A stretch of DNA of 64,000 nt from Methylibium sp965279545 (GTDB lineage: Bacteria > Pseudomonadota > Gammaproteobacteria > Burkholderiales > Burkholderiaceae_C): assembly GCF_965279545.1 (NCBI RefSeq), contig NZ_OZ257250.1:2666001-2730000 (forward strand), given 5' to 3'. The notes below the pieces were generated by a model. That model saw only the letters and a program-made list of their open reading frames with translations, did no database searches and was not told the DNA's origin. Below are positions 24,882 through 33,113 of the stretch, in pieces. The stretch's first letter is position 1, and the number at the start of each line of letters is the position of its first letter. Both the position numbers and the translations under genes were made by a program.

Positions 24882-25333
24882 GGTGTCTCCTCGTTATGGG
24901 ATGGTCTTGGATCGGTTTCGACATGTCGCGGCCAAAACCGCAGGGCCAAGTGCGCAATCGCTATGCCAGTTGCTCAAGCACTGTTGCAGCGGCCCGGCTG
25001 CGCCGCAATGGCGCAGCCGAAGCGTCAAATGAACAGGTTCACGTCTTGAAGCAAGGGATAACACCAGGGGTGCTCGCAGGCATTTGTTCCCGCGAGCCAT
25101 GACACATTTCCGTTCCACCTGTCACACAGTGATCGGCAGGTGGAACAGCCTGACGGGTTCTTTTCTGGCGCCGATCAAGCGCTGTTGTCGCACAGCGGCC
25201 ACTGACAGCAACGGGCTTTGGCAGCTACGCTCGCACACCGGCGGTCCGTTCGGCCGCGAGAGGCCGAGGGCGCGGCCCGGTTGCCATGGCACTCACGAGA
25301 GTGTCACGTCCTGAAAAAACAAAGGAGAAAGCA
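24882..25333. other. Long divergent porin/OmpW control region with two perfect inverted repeats
   Basis: About 450 bases without a gene. Two structures stand out: a stem-loop with perfect 10-base arms and a 5-base loop (24995-25019), about 115 bases upstream of the porin ATG, and a perfect 10-base inverted repeat GTTCCACCTG/CAGGTGGAAC with a 15-base spacer (25112-25146), about 190 bases upstream of ompW. Neither is followed by a T run on either strand, so they look like operator or RNA-leader structures more than terminators. Confidence 0.5.
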
Positions 25334-26011
25334 TTGGAACTCATGACTCGAGCAAGCATCACCCGGGCGGGCCGTGCATTCGCCGCGGCCACCCTGCTCA
25401 CCGGCATCGCCGGTCTGGCGAACGCGGACGAGAACGCATGGCGCTTGCGCATCGGCCCCGGGCATATCGCATGGGATGAGCAGGTCACGCTGAGCATCGG
25501 CGGCGCTCCGGTTCCGGGCGCCGGGGCACGGCTGTCGGACAACACCACGCTGCTCGCCGAGATCGGCTACCGCTTCACACCCCATTGGTCGGCCGGACTG
25601 ACAATCGGCATCCCGCCCACCACCAAGGCGAGCGGCACCGGCGCCGCCGAGCCCTTCGGCGAGTTGGGGCACATCAAGTACGGCCCGCTGGGCCTGACGG
25701 CGCAGTACCAGTTCAACTCCGACGCCGCGCTGCAGCCCTATGTCGGCGCCGGCGCCGTGTACTACATGGTCTTCAGCGACAGGGACGCCTCGATCACCCA
25801 GCTCAAGGTCGACAACGCCTGGGGTTCCATGATCCAGGCAGGGGCCGACTACAACTTCTCGCCGACCATGGGCTTGTTCTTCGACGTGAAGAAGCTGTTC
25901 CTCAAGACCACCGCGACCGGCGTTCTGCCCGCGCTGGGTGGAGCACCGGTGAGGGCCGAAGTGACCCTGGACCCCCTGGTGATTCACGCCGGTCTGGTGC
26001 TGCGATTCTGA
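25334..26011 (+). CDS. ompW: OmpW-family outer-membrane protein
   Basis: A 225-residue eight-stranded outer-membrane barrel. A signal peptide ends near LANADE, and the mature part has WRLRIGPGHIAWD, LAEIGYRFTPHWSAGL, LQPYVGAGAVYYMVF, SMIQAGADYNFSPTMGLFFDVKKLF, and a terminal LVLRF. These are OmpW hallmarks, apart from a shorter second strand region. The TTG at 25334 is chosen because AAGGAG lies six bases before it; the ATG at 25343 is the alternative but is 15 bases from that site. OmpW proteins carry small hydrophobic molecules and often respond to oxygen or stress. Confidence 0.87.
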   Translation: MELMTRASITRAGRAFAAATLLTGIAGLANADENAWRLRIGPGHIAWDEQVTLSIGGAPVPGAGARLSDNTTLLAEIGYRFTPHWSAGLTIGIPPTTKASGTGAAEPFGELGHIKYGPLGLTAQYQFNSDAALQPYVGAGAVYYMVFSDRDASITQLKVDNAWGSMIQAGADYNFSPTMGLFFDVKKLFLKTTATGVLPALGGAPVRAEVTLDPLVIHAGLVLRF

Positions 26012-26048
26012 GCTGGTTGCGCGTGGCCTCGCGTTGCGTGAACAGGCC

Positions 26049-27116
26049 CTAGGCGACGGGGGCGCTCGACAAGTCGTTCTCGCGCGCCCTGCCGGCGCTC
26101 GTCGTCAATCGGGCATGCCGATGAGCCGGCACCAGCAGGCCGACGAACTGGTCGCACACCGAGGACCAGTCGAACTGCAGTGCGCGGGCCCGGGCCCCCT
26201 CGCGCGGCAGTTCCAGCGCACGCAGCGCGGCGACGCGCAGGTCCTCGTGCAGGACGCCGCCGCGCGAGTCGCCCACCACGTCCAGCGGGCCGGCCACCGG
26301 ATAGGCTGCGACCGGCGTGCCGCAGGCCATGGCCTCGAGCATCACCAGGCCGAAGGTCTCGGAGCGGCTCGGGAACACGAAGACATCGGCCGCGCTATAG
26401 ATTACCGGCAGCTCGGTGCGCGGCACCACGCCGCGCCAATGGACCTGCGGATACTGGCGCCTCAGCACGGCTTCGAGCGGCCCGACGCCGTAGACGATCT
26501 TGCTGCCGGGCAGGTCGAGCTCGAGGAAGGCCTCGAGGTTCTTCTCGTAGGACACGCGCCCGACATACAGGAAGATCGGTCGCGGCAGATCCAACTCGCT
26601 GTCGGTCGACGGTGCGAACAGGCGCAGGTCCACGCCGTGCGACCAGGCGCGCAGGCGGCGGAAGCGATACGCCTCGAGCAGGCGCCGCATGCCGTCCGAC
26701 GGCACCATCACGCCACTCGAAGCTTCGTGGAAGCGGCGGAACCACGCATACCCCCAGCTCGTCGGCACATGCAGGGCCTTGGCCAGGATGTCGGGGAAGC
26801 GGGTGTGGAAGGCCGTCGTGAATGCCAGCTTGCGACGCAGGCAGTGTCGGCGCGCGGCCATGCCGAGCGGACCTTCGGTCGCGATGTGGATCGCATCGGC
26901 GCCGGCCGCGTCGAGCCGGCGTGCGACCTCGGCACCGGGCCGCCACGACAGCTCGATCTCGCGGTAGCCCGGGCAGGGAAAGCGGCGAAAGCCTGACGGC
27001 TCGATCACCTCGACCTCGTGCCCGCGTTCGCGCAGACCGTCCACCAGTTCCACCAGCGTCGTGACGACGCCGTTGACCTGCGGATGCCAGGCATCCGTGA
27101 CCAGCAGCAGCTTCAT
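26049..27116 (-). CDS. Glycosyltransferase family 4
   Basis: A 355-residue GT-B glycosyltransferase. The N-terminal acceptor domain starts MKLLLVTDAWHPQVNGVVTTL, and the donor domain has FLYVGRVSYEKNLEAFL and the EX7E motif (SRSETFGLVMLEAMACGTPVAA). This subgroup resembles GDP-mannose-dependent or MgtA-like enzymes that glycosylate lipids. The ATG at 27116 overlaps the upstream phosphatase stop (ATGA), so the two are coupled. The pairing suggests a glycolipid or envelope pathway; donor and acceptor are not known. Confidence 0.88.
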   Translation of the reverse strand: MKLLLVTDAWHPQVNGVVTTLVELVDGLRERGHEVEVIEPSGFRRFPCPGYREIELSWRPGAEVARRLDAAGADAIHIATEGPLGMAARRHCLRRKLAFTTAFHTRFPDILAKALHVPTSWGYAWFRRFHEASSGVMVPSDGMRRLLEAYRFRRLRAWSHGVDLRLFAPSTDSELDLPRPIFLYVGRVSYEKNLEAFLELDLPGSKIVYGVGPLEAVLRRQYPQVHWRGVVPRTELPVIYSAADVFVFPSRSETFGLVMLEAMACGTPVAAYPVAGPLDVVGDSRGGVLHEDLRVAALRALELPREGARARALQFDWSSVCDQFVGLLVPAHRHARLTTSAGRARENDLSSAPVA

Positions 27117-28054
27117 GCGGCGAGCTCGGTGCCGGCACCCAGCCCGACGCCCGCGCCGAGCTTCGCCTTCGGCGGCTGCACCACGCTCACCGGCGTGGCA
27201 GCACGCACCGCGCCGGCAGTCTGCGGTGCACGGGAACCTCGACCGGACGAGGCACGGTGGCTCCAGTCGAGGATTTCCAGCCGCCCGTCGACATGCTCGA
27301 CGAGCGCGGTGAGGCTCTCGACCCAGTCGCCGTCGTTCGCATAGACGATGCCGTCGATCTCGCGCAGCTCCGCATGGTGGATGTGGCCGCAGACCACGCC
27401 GTGCACGCCGCGCCTGCGCGCCTCGCGCGCCACCGCGTGTTCGAAGTCGCCGATGAAGCTGACCGCGCGCTTGACCTTGAGCTTGAGGTACTTCGACAGG
27501 CTCCAGTACGGCAGCCCGAGCCGTGCGCGCAGCGAGTTGAAGTGGCGGTTCAACCGGAGCGTGAATTCATAGGCCGAGTCGCCGACGTGCGCCAGCCACT
27601 TGGCGCACTGGATCACGCCATCGAAGTAGTCGCCGTGGGTGATCCACAGGCGCCGGCCGTCGGCGGTGACGTGCACGCAGTCCTCGAGCACCTCGATGCC
27701 GCCGAAGTCGTGGCCGAGGTACTTGCGCGCGAACTCGTCGTGGTTGCCGGGCACGAACACCACGCGCGTGCCCTTGCGCGCCTTGCGCAACAGCTTTTGC
27801 ACCACGTCGTTGTGCGCCTGCGGCCAGTACCAGCTGCGCCGCAGCTGCCAGCCGTCGACGATGTCGCCCACGAGGTAGAGGTGCTGGCTCTCGACCGTCT
27901 TCAGGAAGTCGAGCAGCGCGACGGCCTGGCAGCCGGGCGTGCCGAGGTGCACGTCGGAGATCCAGACGCTGCGGACCTGCAGCCTGCCTTCGCCCTCGTC
28001 ATCCGGCGGCAACGGTGCGATGGGCGACGGCCACGCGTCCGGCGCGCTCGCCAT
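27113..28054 (-). CDS. UDP-2,3-diacylglucosamine diphosphatase-like metallophosphatase
   Basis: A 313-residue calcineurin-like phosphoesterase of the LpxH2 group. Dinuclear metal motifs in order: WISDVHLGTPG, LVGDIVDGW, VPGNHDEF, ITHGDYFDG, and VCGHIHHAELREIDG. The LpxH-typical AYEFTLRLNRHFN and SLSKYLKLKVKRAVSFI lie in the cap region. A C-terminal tail of about 60 residues rich in Ala, Gly and Pro extends beyond the fold. The start is uncertain: I use ATG 28054, but 28096 is possible. No strong Shine-Dalgarno site. Coupled to the glycosyltransferase. Confidence 0.85.
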   Translation of the reverse strand: MASAPDAWPSPIAPLPPDDEGEGRLQVRSVWISDVHLGTPGCQAVALLDFLKTVESQHLYLVGDIVDGWQLRRSWYWPQAHNDVVQKLLRKARKGTRVVFVPGNHDEFARKYLGHDFGGIEVLEDCVHVTADGRRLWITHGDYFDGVIQCAKWLAHVGDSAYEFTLRLNRHFNSLRARLGLPYWSLSKYLKLKVKRAVSFIGDFEHAVAREARRRGVHGVVCGHIHHAELREIDGIVYANDGDWVESLTALVEHVDGRLEILDWSHRASSGRGSRAPQTAGAVRAATPVSVVQPPKAKLGAGVGLGAGTELAA

Positions 28055-28185
28055 GCGCGTGCCGGTGGCACGGAACGAAAGGGATGTCCATCGCATGGAC
28101 CGCCATGGTCGCGCGCGGCGATGACACGCCCACGTCGGCGGCATGACGATTCGGTGACTTCCACGGCGGTTGGTATCGTGCGCCC

Positions 28186-29178
28186 ATGAGATCGTTCCTG
28201 CCCACGACCGCGCCGATGCGGTGCCCGACGATCGCCCTGCTCGCCTTGCTGCTCGGCGCCGTCGCCGTTCAGGCCGCACCCTATGCCTACATCACCAACC
28301 AGGGCGACCACAGCGTCTCGGTGATCGACCTGGCGACCGACCGGGTCGCCGCCACCGTCCCGGTCGGCAGATCGCCTGCAGGCGTGGTCGCCGTCAGCCG
28401 CGCCGGCAAGGTGTTCGTCACCGCGCCGGACAGCGATGCCGTCTCGGTCGTCGACATGCGAACCCAGCGCGTCATCGACACCCTGCCGGCCGGCCGGGGC
28501 GCGGTCGGCATCGACGCCTCGGCCGACGGCCGGCGCGTCTACGTGGCCGATTGGTTCGGCCAGCACCTGCTGGGCTTCGACACCAGCACGCACGCGCAGG
28601 TGCTGCGGGTGCCGCTCGGCCGCGCGCCGGCCGGGGTGGCGGTGGCCGCCGATGGCAAGACCGTCTTCGTGGCCGAGCGCGACGACGACTGCGTCGCCCT
28701 CGTCGACGTGGCCAGCGCCACGGTGCACGTGCGGGTGCCGGTCGGCGAGCACCCGTTCGCGCTGCTGCTCGATGCACCGCGCCGGCGGCTGTATGCAATG
28801 AACGTCAACAGCAACGACATCTCCGTCGTCGACCTGCGCGATGCCGCATCGCCCCGCGTGATCGGCAGCGTGAAGGTGGGCAAGGCGCCCTACGGCGCCG
28901 CACTGGCCGACGGCGGCCGGCGGCTGTACGTCACCAATCAGCACGATGACACGGTCTCGGTGGTCGATCCCGACACACTGACGCTGGTACAGACCCTGAC
29001 GGGCTTCGGCTACCCGGAAGGGGTAGCCTCGGTCGGTGACCGGGTGCTCGTCGTGAACTGGATGGATGAGAATGTTTCGGTGCTCGATGCCGCCAGCGGC
29101 CGGCTCCTGCGCCGCGTGGACACCGGCCGGAACCCGCGCGGTTTCGGTGCCTTTGTCGGTGAGCCGGTCGCACGCTGA
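28186..29178 (+). CDS. Secreted YVTN-type beta-propeller repeat protein
   Basis: A 330-residue exported protein with a signal peptide (ALLALLLGAVAVQAA) and seven repeats of about 42 residues, each with the YxTNxxxxxVSVID pattern: AYITNQGDHSVSVIDLATD, VFVTAPDSDAVSVVDM, LYVTNQHDDTVSVVDPDT, VLVVNWMDENVSVLDAAS. These form a seven-bladed propeller. Related proteins occur beside PQQ-dependent dehydrogenase genes, and the next gene is MxaD-like. The ATG at 28186 is six bases after a TATCGT -10-like box; 28216 is an alternative start. Ligand unknown. Confidence 0.82.
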   Translation: MRSFLPTTAPMRCPTIALLALLLGAVAVQAAPYAYITNQGDHSVSVIDLATDRVAATVPVGRSPAGVVAVSRAGKVFVTAPDSDAVSVVDMRTQRVIDTLPAGRGAVGIDASADGRRVYVADWFGQHLLGFDTSTHAQVLRVPLGRAPAGVAVAADGKTVFVAERDDDCVALVDVASATVHVRVPVGEHPFALLLDAPRRRLYAMNVNSNDISVVDLRDAASPRVIGSVKVGKAPYGAALADGGRRLYVTNQHDDTVSVVDPDTLTLVQTLTGFGYPEGVASVGDRVLVVNWMDENVSVLDAASGRLLRRVDTGRNPRGFGAFVGEPVAR

Positions 29179-29238
29179 ATCGAGGCGAAGGCTCACGCCC
29201 CGTCCTCTGCGTTTCCCCCAACAGACAGGAGACTTTCG

Positions 29239-29760
29239 ATGTTTTCACGGTGGCTCGCCCTCGCGGCACTGACATTGGCGTCCGGCGTGGCGCTGGCCCA
29301 CGGCCCGACGCGCCAGAAGGTGATCGAGAGGATCACGATCGATGCACCGGCCGATGCGGTGTGGGCCCGGATCAAGGACTTCGACGCGCTCGCCAAGTGG
29401 CACCCCGCGGTGGCCGAGAGCCCGGCCGACAAGGGCAACGCGGAAGGTTCGGTGCGCACCCTCAAGCTCAAGGGCGGCGGCGAGTTGGTCGAATCGCTCG
29501 AGCGCTACAACGCGGAAGGCAAGTCCTACAGCTACCGCGCGAAGGACGGCGGCGCGCTGCCGGTGAGCAACTACACCTCGACGATCAGCGTGAGCGGCGA
29601 CGGCGGCACGTCGGTCGTCGAATGGCGCGGCGCCTTCTACCGCGGCTTCCCCAACAACGACCCGCCGCCGGACCAGAACGACGAGGCGGCGGTCAAGGCC
29701 GTCACCGGCGTCTACCAGGCCGGGCTGGCGAACCTGAAGAAGCTGGTCGAGAAGCAGTGA
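29239..29760 (+). CDS. MxaD-like secreted SRPBCC protein
   Basis: A 173-residue START/SRPBCC-fold protein with a signal peptide (about residues 1-20, LALAALTLASGVALA). The mature start HGPTRQKVIERITIDAPADA is followed by VWARIKDFDALAKWHPAVAES and a C-terminal helix AVTGVYQAGLANLKKLVE. The combination of periplasmic export, HGPT start and KWHPAV matches MxaD-type proteins of methanol-dehydrogenase clusters. An ACAGGAG site precedes the ATG by six bases. It lies 60 bases after the beta-propeller gene, so the two are probably one unit. No dehydrogenase is present in the window. Confidence 0.8.
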   Translation: MFSRWLALAALTLASGVALAHGPTRQKVIERITIDAPADAVWARIKDFDALAKWHPAVAESPADKGNAEGSVRTLKLKGGGELVESLERYNAEGKSYSYRAKDGGALPVSNYTSTISVSGDGGTSVVEWRGAFYRGFPNNDPPPDQNDEAAVKAVTGVYQAGLANLKKLVEKQ

Positions 29761-29779
29761 GACGACGCCGCGGCGGCGT

Positions 29780-30790
29780 TCAGAACAGCAGCCGGCTCAA
29801 CCCGTAGAACACCGCAGCGATCAGCGCCGAGGCCGGGATCGTGAAGATCCAGGCCCAGACGATGCGTCCGGCGACGCCCCAGCGCACCGCCGACAGGCGG
29901 TGCGTGGAGCCGACGCCGACGATCGCGCCGGTGATCGTGTGCGTCGTCGATACCGGGATGCCCAGCGCAGTCGCGAGAAACAGCGTGATCGCCCCGCCGG
30001 TTTCGGCACAGAAGCCGCCCACCGGCTTGAGCTTGGTGATCTTCTGCCCCATCGTCTTCACGATGCGCCAGCCGCCGATCATGGTGCCCAGCGCGATGGC
30101 GATGTAGCAGGACCAGATCGCCCACCAGGGCGGCGACGCATCGCTCGCCGACGCATAGCCGGAGGCGATCAGCAGCATCCAGATGATGCCGATGGTCTTC
30201 TGCGCATCGTTGCCGCCGTGGCCCAGGCTGTACATGCCGGCCGAGACCAGCTGCGCGCGGCGGAACCAGCGGTCGATGCGCAGTGGCGTCTTGCCGCGGA
30301 ACACCCAGGCCACCGCGACCATCAGCCCCGAGCCGAGCACGAAGCCAAGCAGCGGTGAGACGATGATGAAAACCACCGTCTTCAGCACGCCGGCCAGCAC
30401 CAGCGCATCGGGCCCTGCCTTCGCGATGACGGCTCCGACGATGCCGCCGATCAGCGCGTGGGAGCTGGACGACGGGATGCCGTAGTACCAGGTGATCAGG
30501 TTCCAGGCGATCGCGCCGATCAACGCGCCGAACACCACGTTCGGGTCGACGACGCCGGGCTGCACGATGCCCTTGCCGATGGTCGCCGCCACCGACAGGT
30601 GAAACACGAAGACCGCAATGAAATTGAAGACCGCCGCGAACACCACCGCCTGCTGCGGCTTGAGCACGCCGGTGGAGACCACGGTGGCGATCGAGTTCGC
30701 CGCGTCGTGGAAGCCGTTCATGAAGTCGAACGCGATCGCCAGCAGCACCAGCAGCGCCACGACCCAGAAGCCGAGCTGGACCGATTCCAC
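29780..30790 (-). CDS. PiT-family inorganic phosphate transporter
   Basis: A 336-residue low-affinity phosphate symporter. Both PiT signature repeats are present: FDFMNGFHDAANSIATVVSTG in the first half and SLGHGGNDAQKTIGIIW in the second, each with the conserved Asn/Asp for phosphate and cation coupling. About ten hydrophobic helices. Starts eight bases after the PhoU-like gene on the minus strand, the standard pit accessory arrangement. Convergent with the MxaD-like gene. Confidence 0.95.
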   Translation of the reverse strand: MESVQLGFWVVALLVLLAIAFDFMNGFHDAANSIATVVSTGVLKPQQAVVFAAVFNFIAVFVFHLSVAATIGKGIVQPGVVDPNVVFGALIGAIAWNLITWYYGIPSSSSHALIGGIVGAVIAKAGPDALVLAGVLKTVVFIIVSPLLGFVLGSGLMVAVAWVFRGKTPLRIDRWFRRAQLVSAGMYSLGHGGNDAQKTIGIIWMLLIASGYASASDASPPWWAIWSCYIAIALGTMIGGWRIVKTMGQKITKLKPVGGFCAETGGAITLFLATALGIPVSTTHTITGAIVGVGSTHRLSAVRWGVAGRIVWAWIFTIPASALIAAVFYGLSRLLF

Positions 30791-30798
30791 GGACCAGG

Positions 30799-31446
30799 TC
30801 AGGAGTTCTCGAGGACGATGCCCTCGATCAGGTTGGCCACGTCCTCGCAGCGGTCGGTGATCGATTCGAGCATCTCGTAGATCGCCTTGAGCTTGATCAG
30901 TTCGCGCACGTCCGGCTCCTCGCGGAACAGCTTGCTCATCGCCGAGCGCATCACGCGGTCGGCGTCGCTCTCGAGGTGGTCGATCTCCTCGCAGGTCTTC
31001 ATCGCGGCCTCGACCGCGCTCGGCTCGCTGATGCGCGGCAGCAGCGCCACCACGTCGCGCACCCGCTCGCAGCAGCGTGCGCTGAGCTGCCCGAGGCGCA
31101 GCGTCTCCTCGGTCATGCGGCGCACGTCGTACAGGCTCATCGTCTCGGTGGTGTCCTGCAGCAGGTCGAGCACATCGTCCATCGCGTTGATCAGGCCGTG
31201 GATCTGCTCACGGTCCAGCGGCGTGATGAAGGTCTTGTGCAGCAGGCGGTTGACCTCGGCCGTGATCTTGTCGGCCTTCTGTTCGGCGGTGATCACGGCG
31301 GCAGCGTGGCGCTCGCGCACGGGGACGTCGGCGTAGTGCTCGATCATCGCGATGAAGGCGCGCGCGCCTTCGACGATGTGCTCACCGTGCTGGTTGAACA
31401 GCTCGAAGAAATTGCCTTCACGCGGCAGCAGCTTGCCGAACAGCAT
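30799..31446 (-). CDS. DUF47 PhoU-like phosphate transport regulator
   Basis: A 215-residue all-helical protein of the DUF47/PhoU-like group that partners Pit transporters. Typical sequence: LLPREGNFFELFNQHGEHIVEGARAF, ADKITAEVNRLLHKTFITPLDREQIHGL, AMDDVLDLLQDT, ESITDRCEDVANLIEGIVLE. The helices have the ExxxD metal-binding pattern of PhoU. First gene of the pit pair. A Pho-box-like repeat lies about 52 bases upstream of its ATG but in reverse orientation. Confidence 0.92.
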   Translation of the reverse strand: MLFGKLLPREGNFFELFNQHGEHIVEGARAFIAMIEHYADVPVRERHAAAVITAEQKADKITAEVNRLLHKTFITPLDREQIHGLINAMDDVLDLLQDTTETMSLYDVRRMTEETLRLGQLSARCCERVRDVVALLPRISEPSAVEAAMKTCEEIDHLESDADRVMRSAMSKLFREEPDVRELIKLKAIYEMLESITDRCEDVANLIEGIVLENS

Positions 31447-31498
31447 GGACGCTCCAGATGCAAGTGCGGCGCCGAGGGCCGGCGCCGCGCGAGCCGGA

Positions 31499-31516
31499 TT
31501 GTCACATTACTGTCAC
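31499..31516 (+). promoter_or_regulatory. Pho-box-like repeat upstream of the PhoU-like/pit pair
   Basis: TTGTCAC-ATTA-CTGTCAC, two 7-base direct repeats separated by four bases, the PhoB-box geometry. It overlaps the last codons of the deoxynucleoside kinase gene (stop 31513). It reads on the plus strand, opposite to the transcription of the pit pair, so its role is less certain than that of the ppk1 box. Confidence 0.4.
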
Positions 31517-32235
31517 AGCTCGATCAGCCCCCCGGCGATCGTGTCGCTGACTTGGCCATCGGCGGCACGGCCGGGCGCATCCGGCGGATCGAAGAACTCG
31601 AACGGCCCCTGGAAACGCTCGACGCGCTCGAGCAGGCGGGCGAAATCGGTCGGGCTCTCGCTCGGGTGGAAGGCCTCGGTGTTGATGGCCAGCACCGGCG
31701 CACCCCGGTGGCTGGCGAAGTAGCGCAGGTAGCCCCGGCACAACGCGCGCAGGTAGTCCTCGGTGAGGTGGCGCTCCATCTCGATGCCGCGGCGGCGCAC
31801 GCGCGCCATCAGCACGTCGGGCTCGGCCTGCAGCCAGATCACCAGGTCCGGCTGGGGGGCCTGCGCGCTGTGGCGCTTGTAGATCTGGCGGTACAGCGCC
31901 AGGTCCTCGTCGTCGAGCGTGAGCATCGCGAAGATCGCGTCCTTGGCGAACAGGAAGTCGCTGACCACGCCGTGGTGGTCGAACATGCCACCCTGCCCCA
32001 GTTCCCTGAGCTGCTCGACGCGCTGGAACAGGAAGCTGAGCTGGGTCTGCAAGGCGAGCGGGTTGCCGCGGCCGCTGCCGTGCTCGCCCATGTGCTCGTA
32101 GTAGCGCGCCAGATAGGGGTTCTCGGCCGGCTGCTCCAGCACCAGCTTCGCGCCCCAGTGCGCCGCGAGCGCGCGTGCCAGCGTGGTCTTGCCGACGCCG
32201 ATCGGGCCTTCGACGACCACGTGCGCGAAACGCAT
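31513..32235 (-). CDS. Deoxynucleoside kinase family protein
   Basis: A 240-residue P-loop kinase of the dNK/dGK type, which phosphorylates deoxynucleosides for salvage. The P-loop is VEGPIGVGKTTLARAL. The DRS-like region is replaced by VVSDFLFAKDAIFAML, and QPDLVIWLQAEPDVLMARVRRRGIEMER gives the lid with its arginines. The ATG at 32235 starts directly before the P-loop strand as usual. It is the last gene of a minus-strand folate/RNA-processing run, 14 bases after DUF486. Betaproteobacteria often place this gene beside folK. Confidence 0.88.
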   Translation of the reverse strand: MRFAHVVVEGPIGVGKTTLARALAAHWGAKLVLEQPAENPYLARYYEHMGEHGSGRGNPLALQTQLSFLFQRVEQLRELGQGGMFDHHGVVSDFLFAKDAIFAMLTLDDEDLALYRQIYKRHSAQAPQPDLVIWLQAEPDVLMARVRRRGIEMERHLTEDYLRALCRGYLRYFASHRGAPVLAINTEAFHPSESPTDFARLLERVERFQGPFEFFDPPDAPGRAADGQVSDTIAGGLIEL

Positions 32236-32249
32236 GTCGGCCCTGGCAC

Positions 32250-32606
32250 TCACGAGGAACGGAACATGAAGTACACCGCGCCCACCAGGCACAGCCCGGC
32301 CCACAGGTAGTCGAGCTTCAGCGGCTCGCGCAGGTAGAACACGGCGAACGGCACGAACACGCTCAAGGTGACGATCTCCTGGATGATCTTGAGTTGCCCG
32401 ACGCTGAACTGCTGCACGCCGATGCGGTTGGCCGGCACCATCAGCAGGTACTCGAACAGTGCGATGCCCCAGCTCAGCAGCGCCGCCACGTACCACGGGC
32501 GGTCGGCCAGGTTCTTCAGGTGACCGTACCAGGCAAAGGTCATGAAGCAGTTCGACGCGGTCAGCAGCAGGATGGTCTGCAGCGGGATCGGCAGGGAGAG
32601 GTTCAT
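32250..32606 (-). CDS. DUF486 (DMT superfamily) membrane protein
   Basis: A 118-residue protein with four hydrophobic helices: IPLQTILLLTASNCFMTFAWYG, WYVAALLSWGIALFEYLLMVP, IIQEIVTLSVFVPFAVFYL, YLWAGLCLVGAVYFMF. It matches DUF486, a small-multidrug-resistance-like group of the drug/metabolite transporter superfamily with the PANRIG and QLKIIQE motifs. Members are usually single small genes that presumably dimerise. Substrate unknown. It lies 13 bases after folK. Confidence 0.88.
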   Translation of the reverse strand: MNLSLPIPLQTILLLTASNCFMTFAWYGHLKNLADRPWYVAALLSWGIALFEYLLMVPANRIGVQQFSVGQLKIIQEIVTLSVFVPFAVFYLREPLKLDYLWAGLCLVGAVYFMFRSS

Positions 32607-32619
32607 GGCGGCTCTGGCG

Positions 32620-33111
32620 TCAGACCGGCGGGCAGGGCTCGACCGCCTGGTCGGCGACGGCCGGCAGCAAGGCGGACACGGCGCCCCGGCCCGGCAGCAC
32701 CAGCGCCGGGGCGATCTCGGCCAGCGGGCGCAGCACGAAGGCGCGCTCGTGCAGGCGCGGGTGCGGCAGCGTCAGCGTCGGGGTGTCGAGCCGCGTGTCG
32801 CCGTGCAGCAGCAGATCGAGGTCCAGCGTGCGCGGCGCGTTGCGGTAGGGTCGCTCGCGGCCATGCGCCTGCTCGATGGACTGCAGCGCGGCCAGCAGCG
32901 CATGGGGACCGAGCGCCGTGTCCAGCGCCGCGACCGCGTTGACGTAGTCCGGGCCGCTCGACTCGATCGGGGCGCTGCGGTACAGCGAGGAGCTGGCCAC
33001 CAGCCGCGTGTCCGGCAGTTCGGCCAGCGCGGCCAGTGCCGTCTTCAAAGTGAGCCGCGCATCACCCAGGTTGGCGCCCAGGCCGATGTAGGCGCGCCAC
33101 ACACCCGCCAT
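32620..33111 (-). CDS. folK: 2-amino-4-hydroxy-6-hydroxymethyldihydropteridine pyrophosphokinase
   Basis: A 163-residue HPPK that transfers pyrophosphate from ATP to the pterin in folate synthesis. Motifs: AYIGLGANLGDA, SSLYRSAPIESSGPDYVNAVAAL, RPYRNAPRTLDLDLLL (the catalytic acidic pair) and LPHPRLHERAFVLRPLAEIAP. Normal length. It begins two bases after pcnB, so the two are in one operon, a common proteobacterial arrangement. Confidence 0.95.
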   Translation of the reverse strand: MAGVWRAYIGLGANLGDARLTLKTALAALAELPDTRLVASSSLYRSAPIESSGPDYVNAVAALDTALGPHALLAALQSIEQAHGRERPYRNAPRTLDLDLLLHGDTRLDTPTLTLPHPRLHERAFVLRPLAEIAPALVLPGRGAVSALLPAVADQAVEPCPPV

Positions 33112-33113
33112 GC

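Noticed and set aside
25286..25333. Upstream ATG extension of OmpW
   Set aside because: It reads through the AAGGAG ribosome-binding site and adds a charged stretch before the signal peptide.
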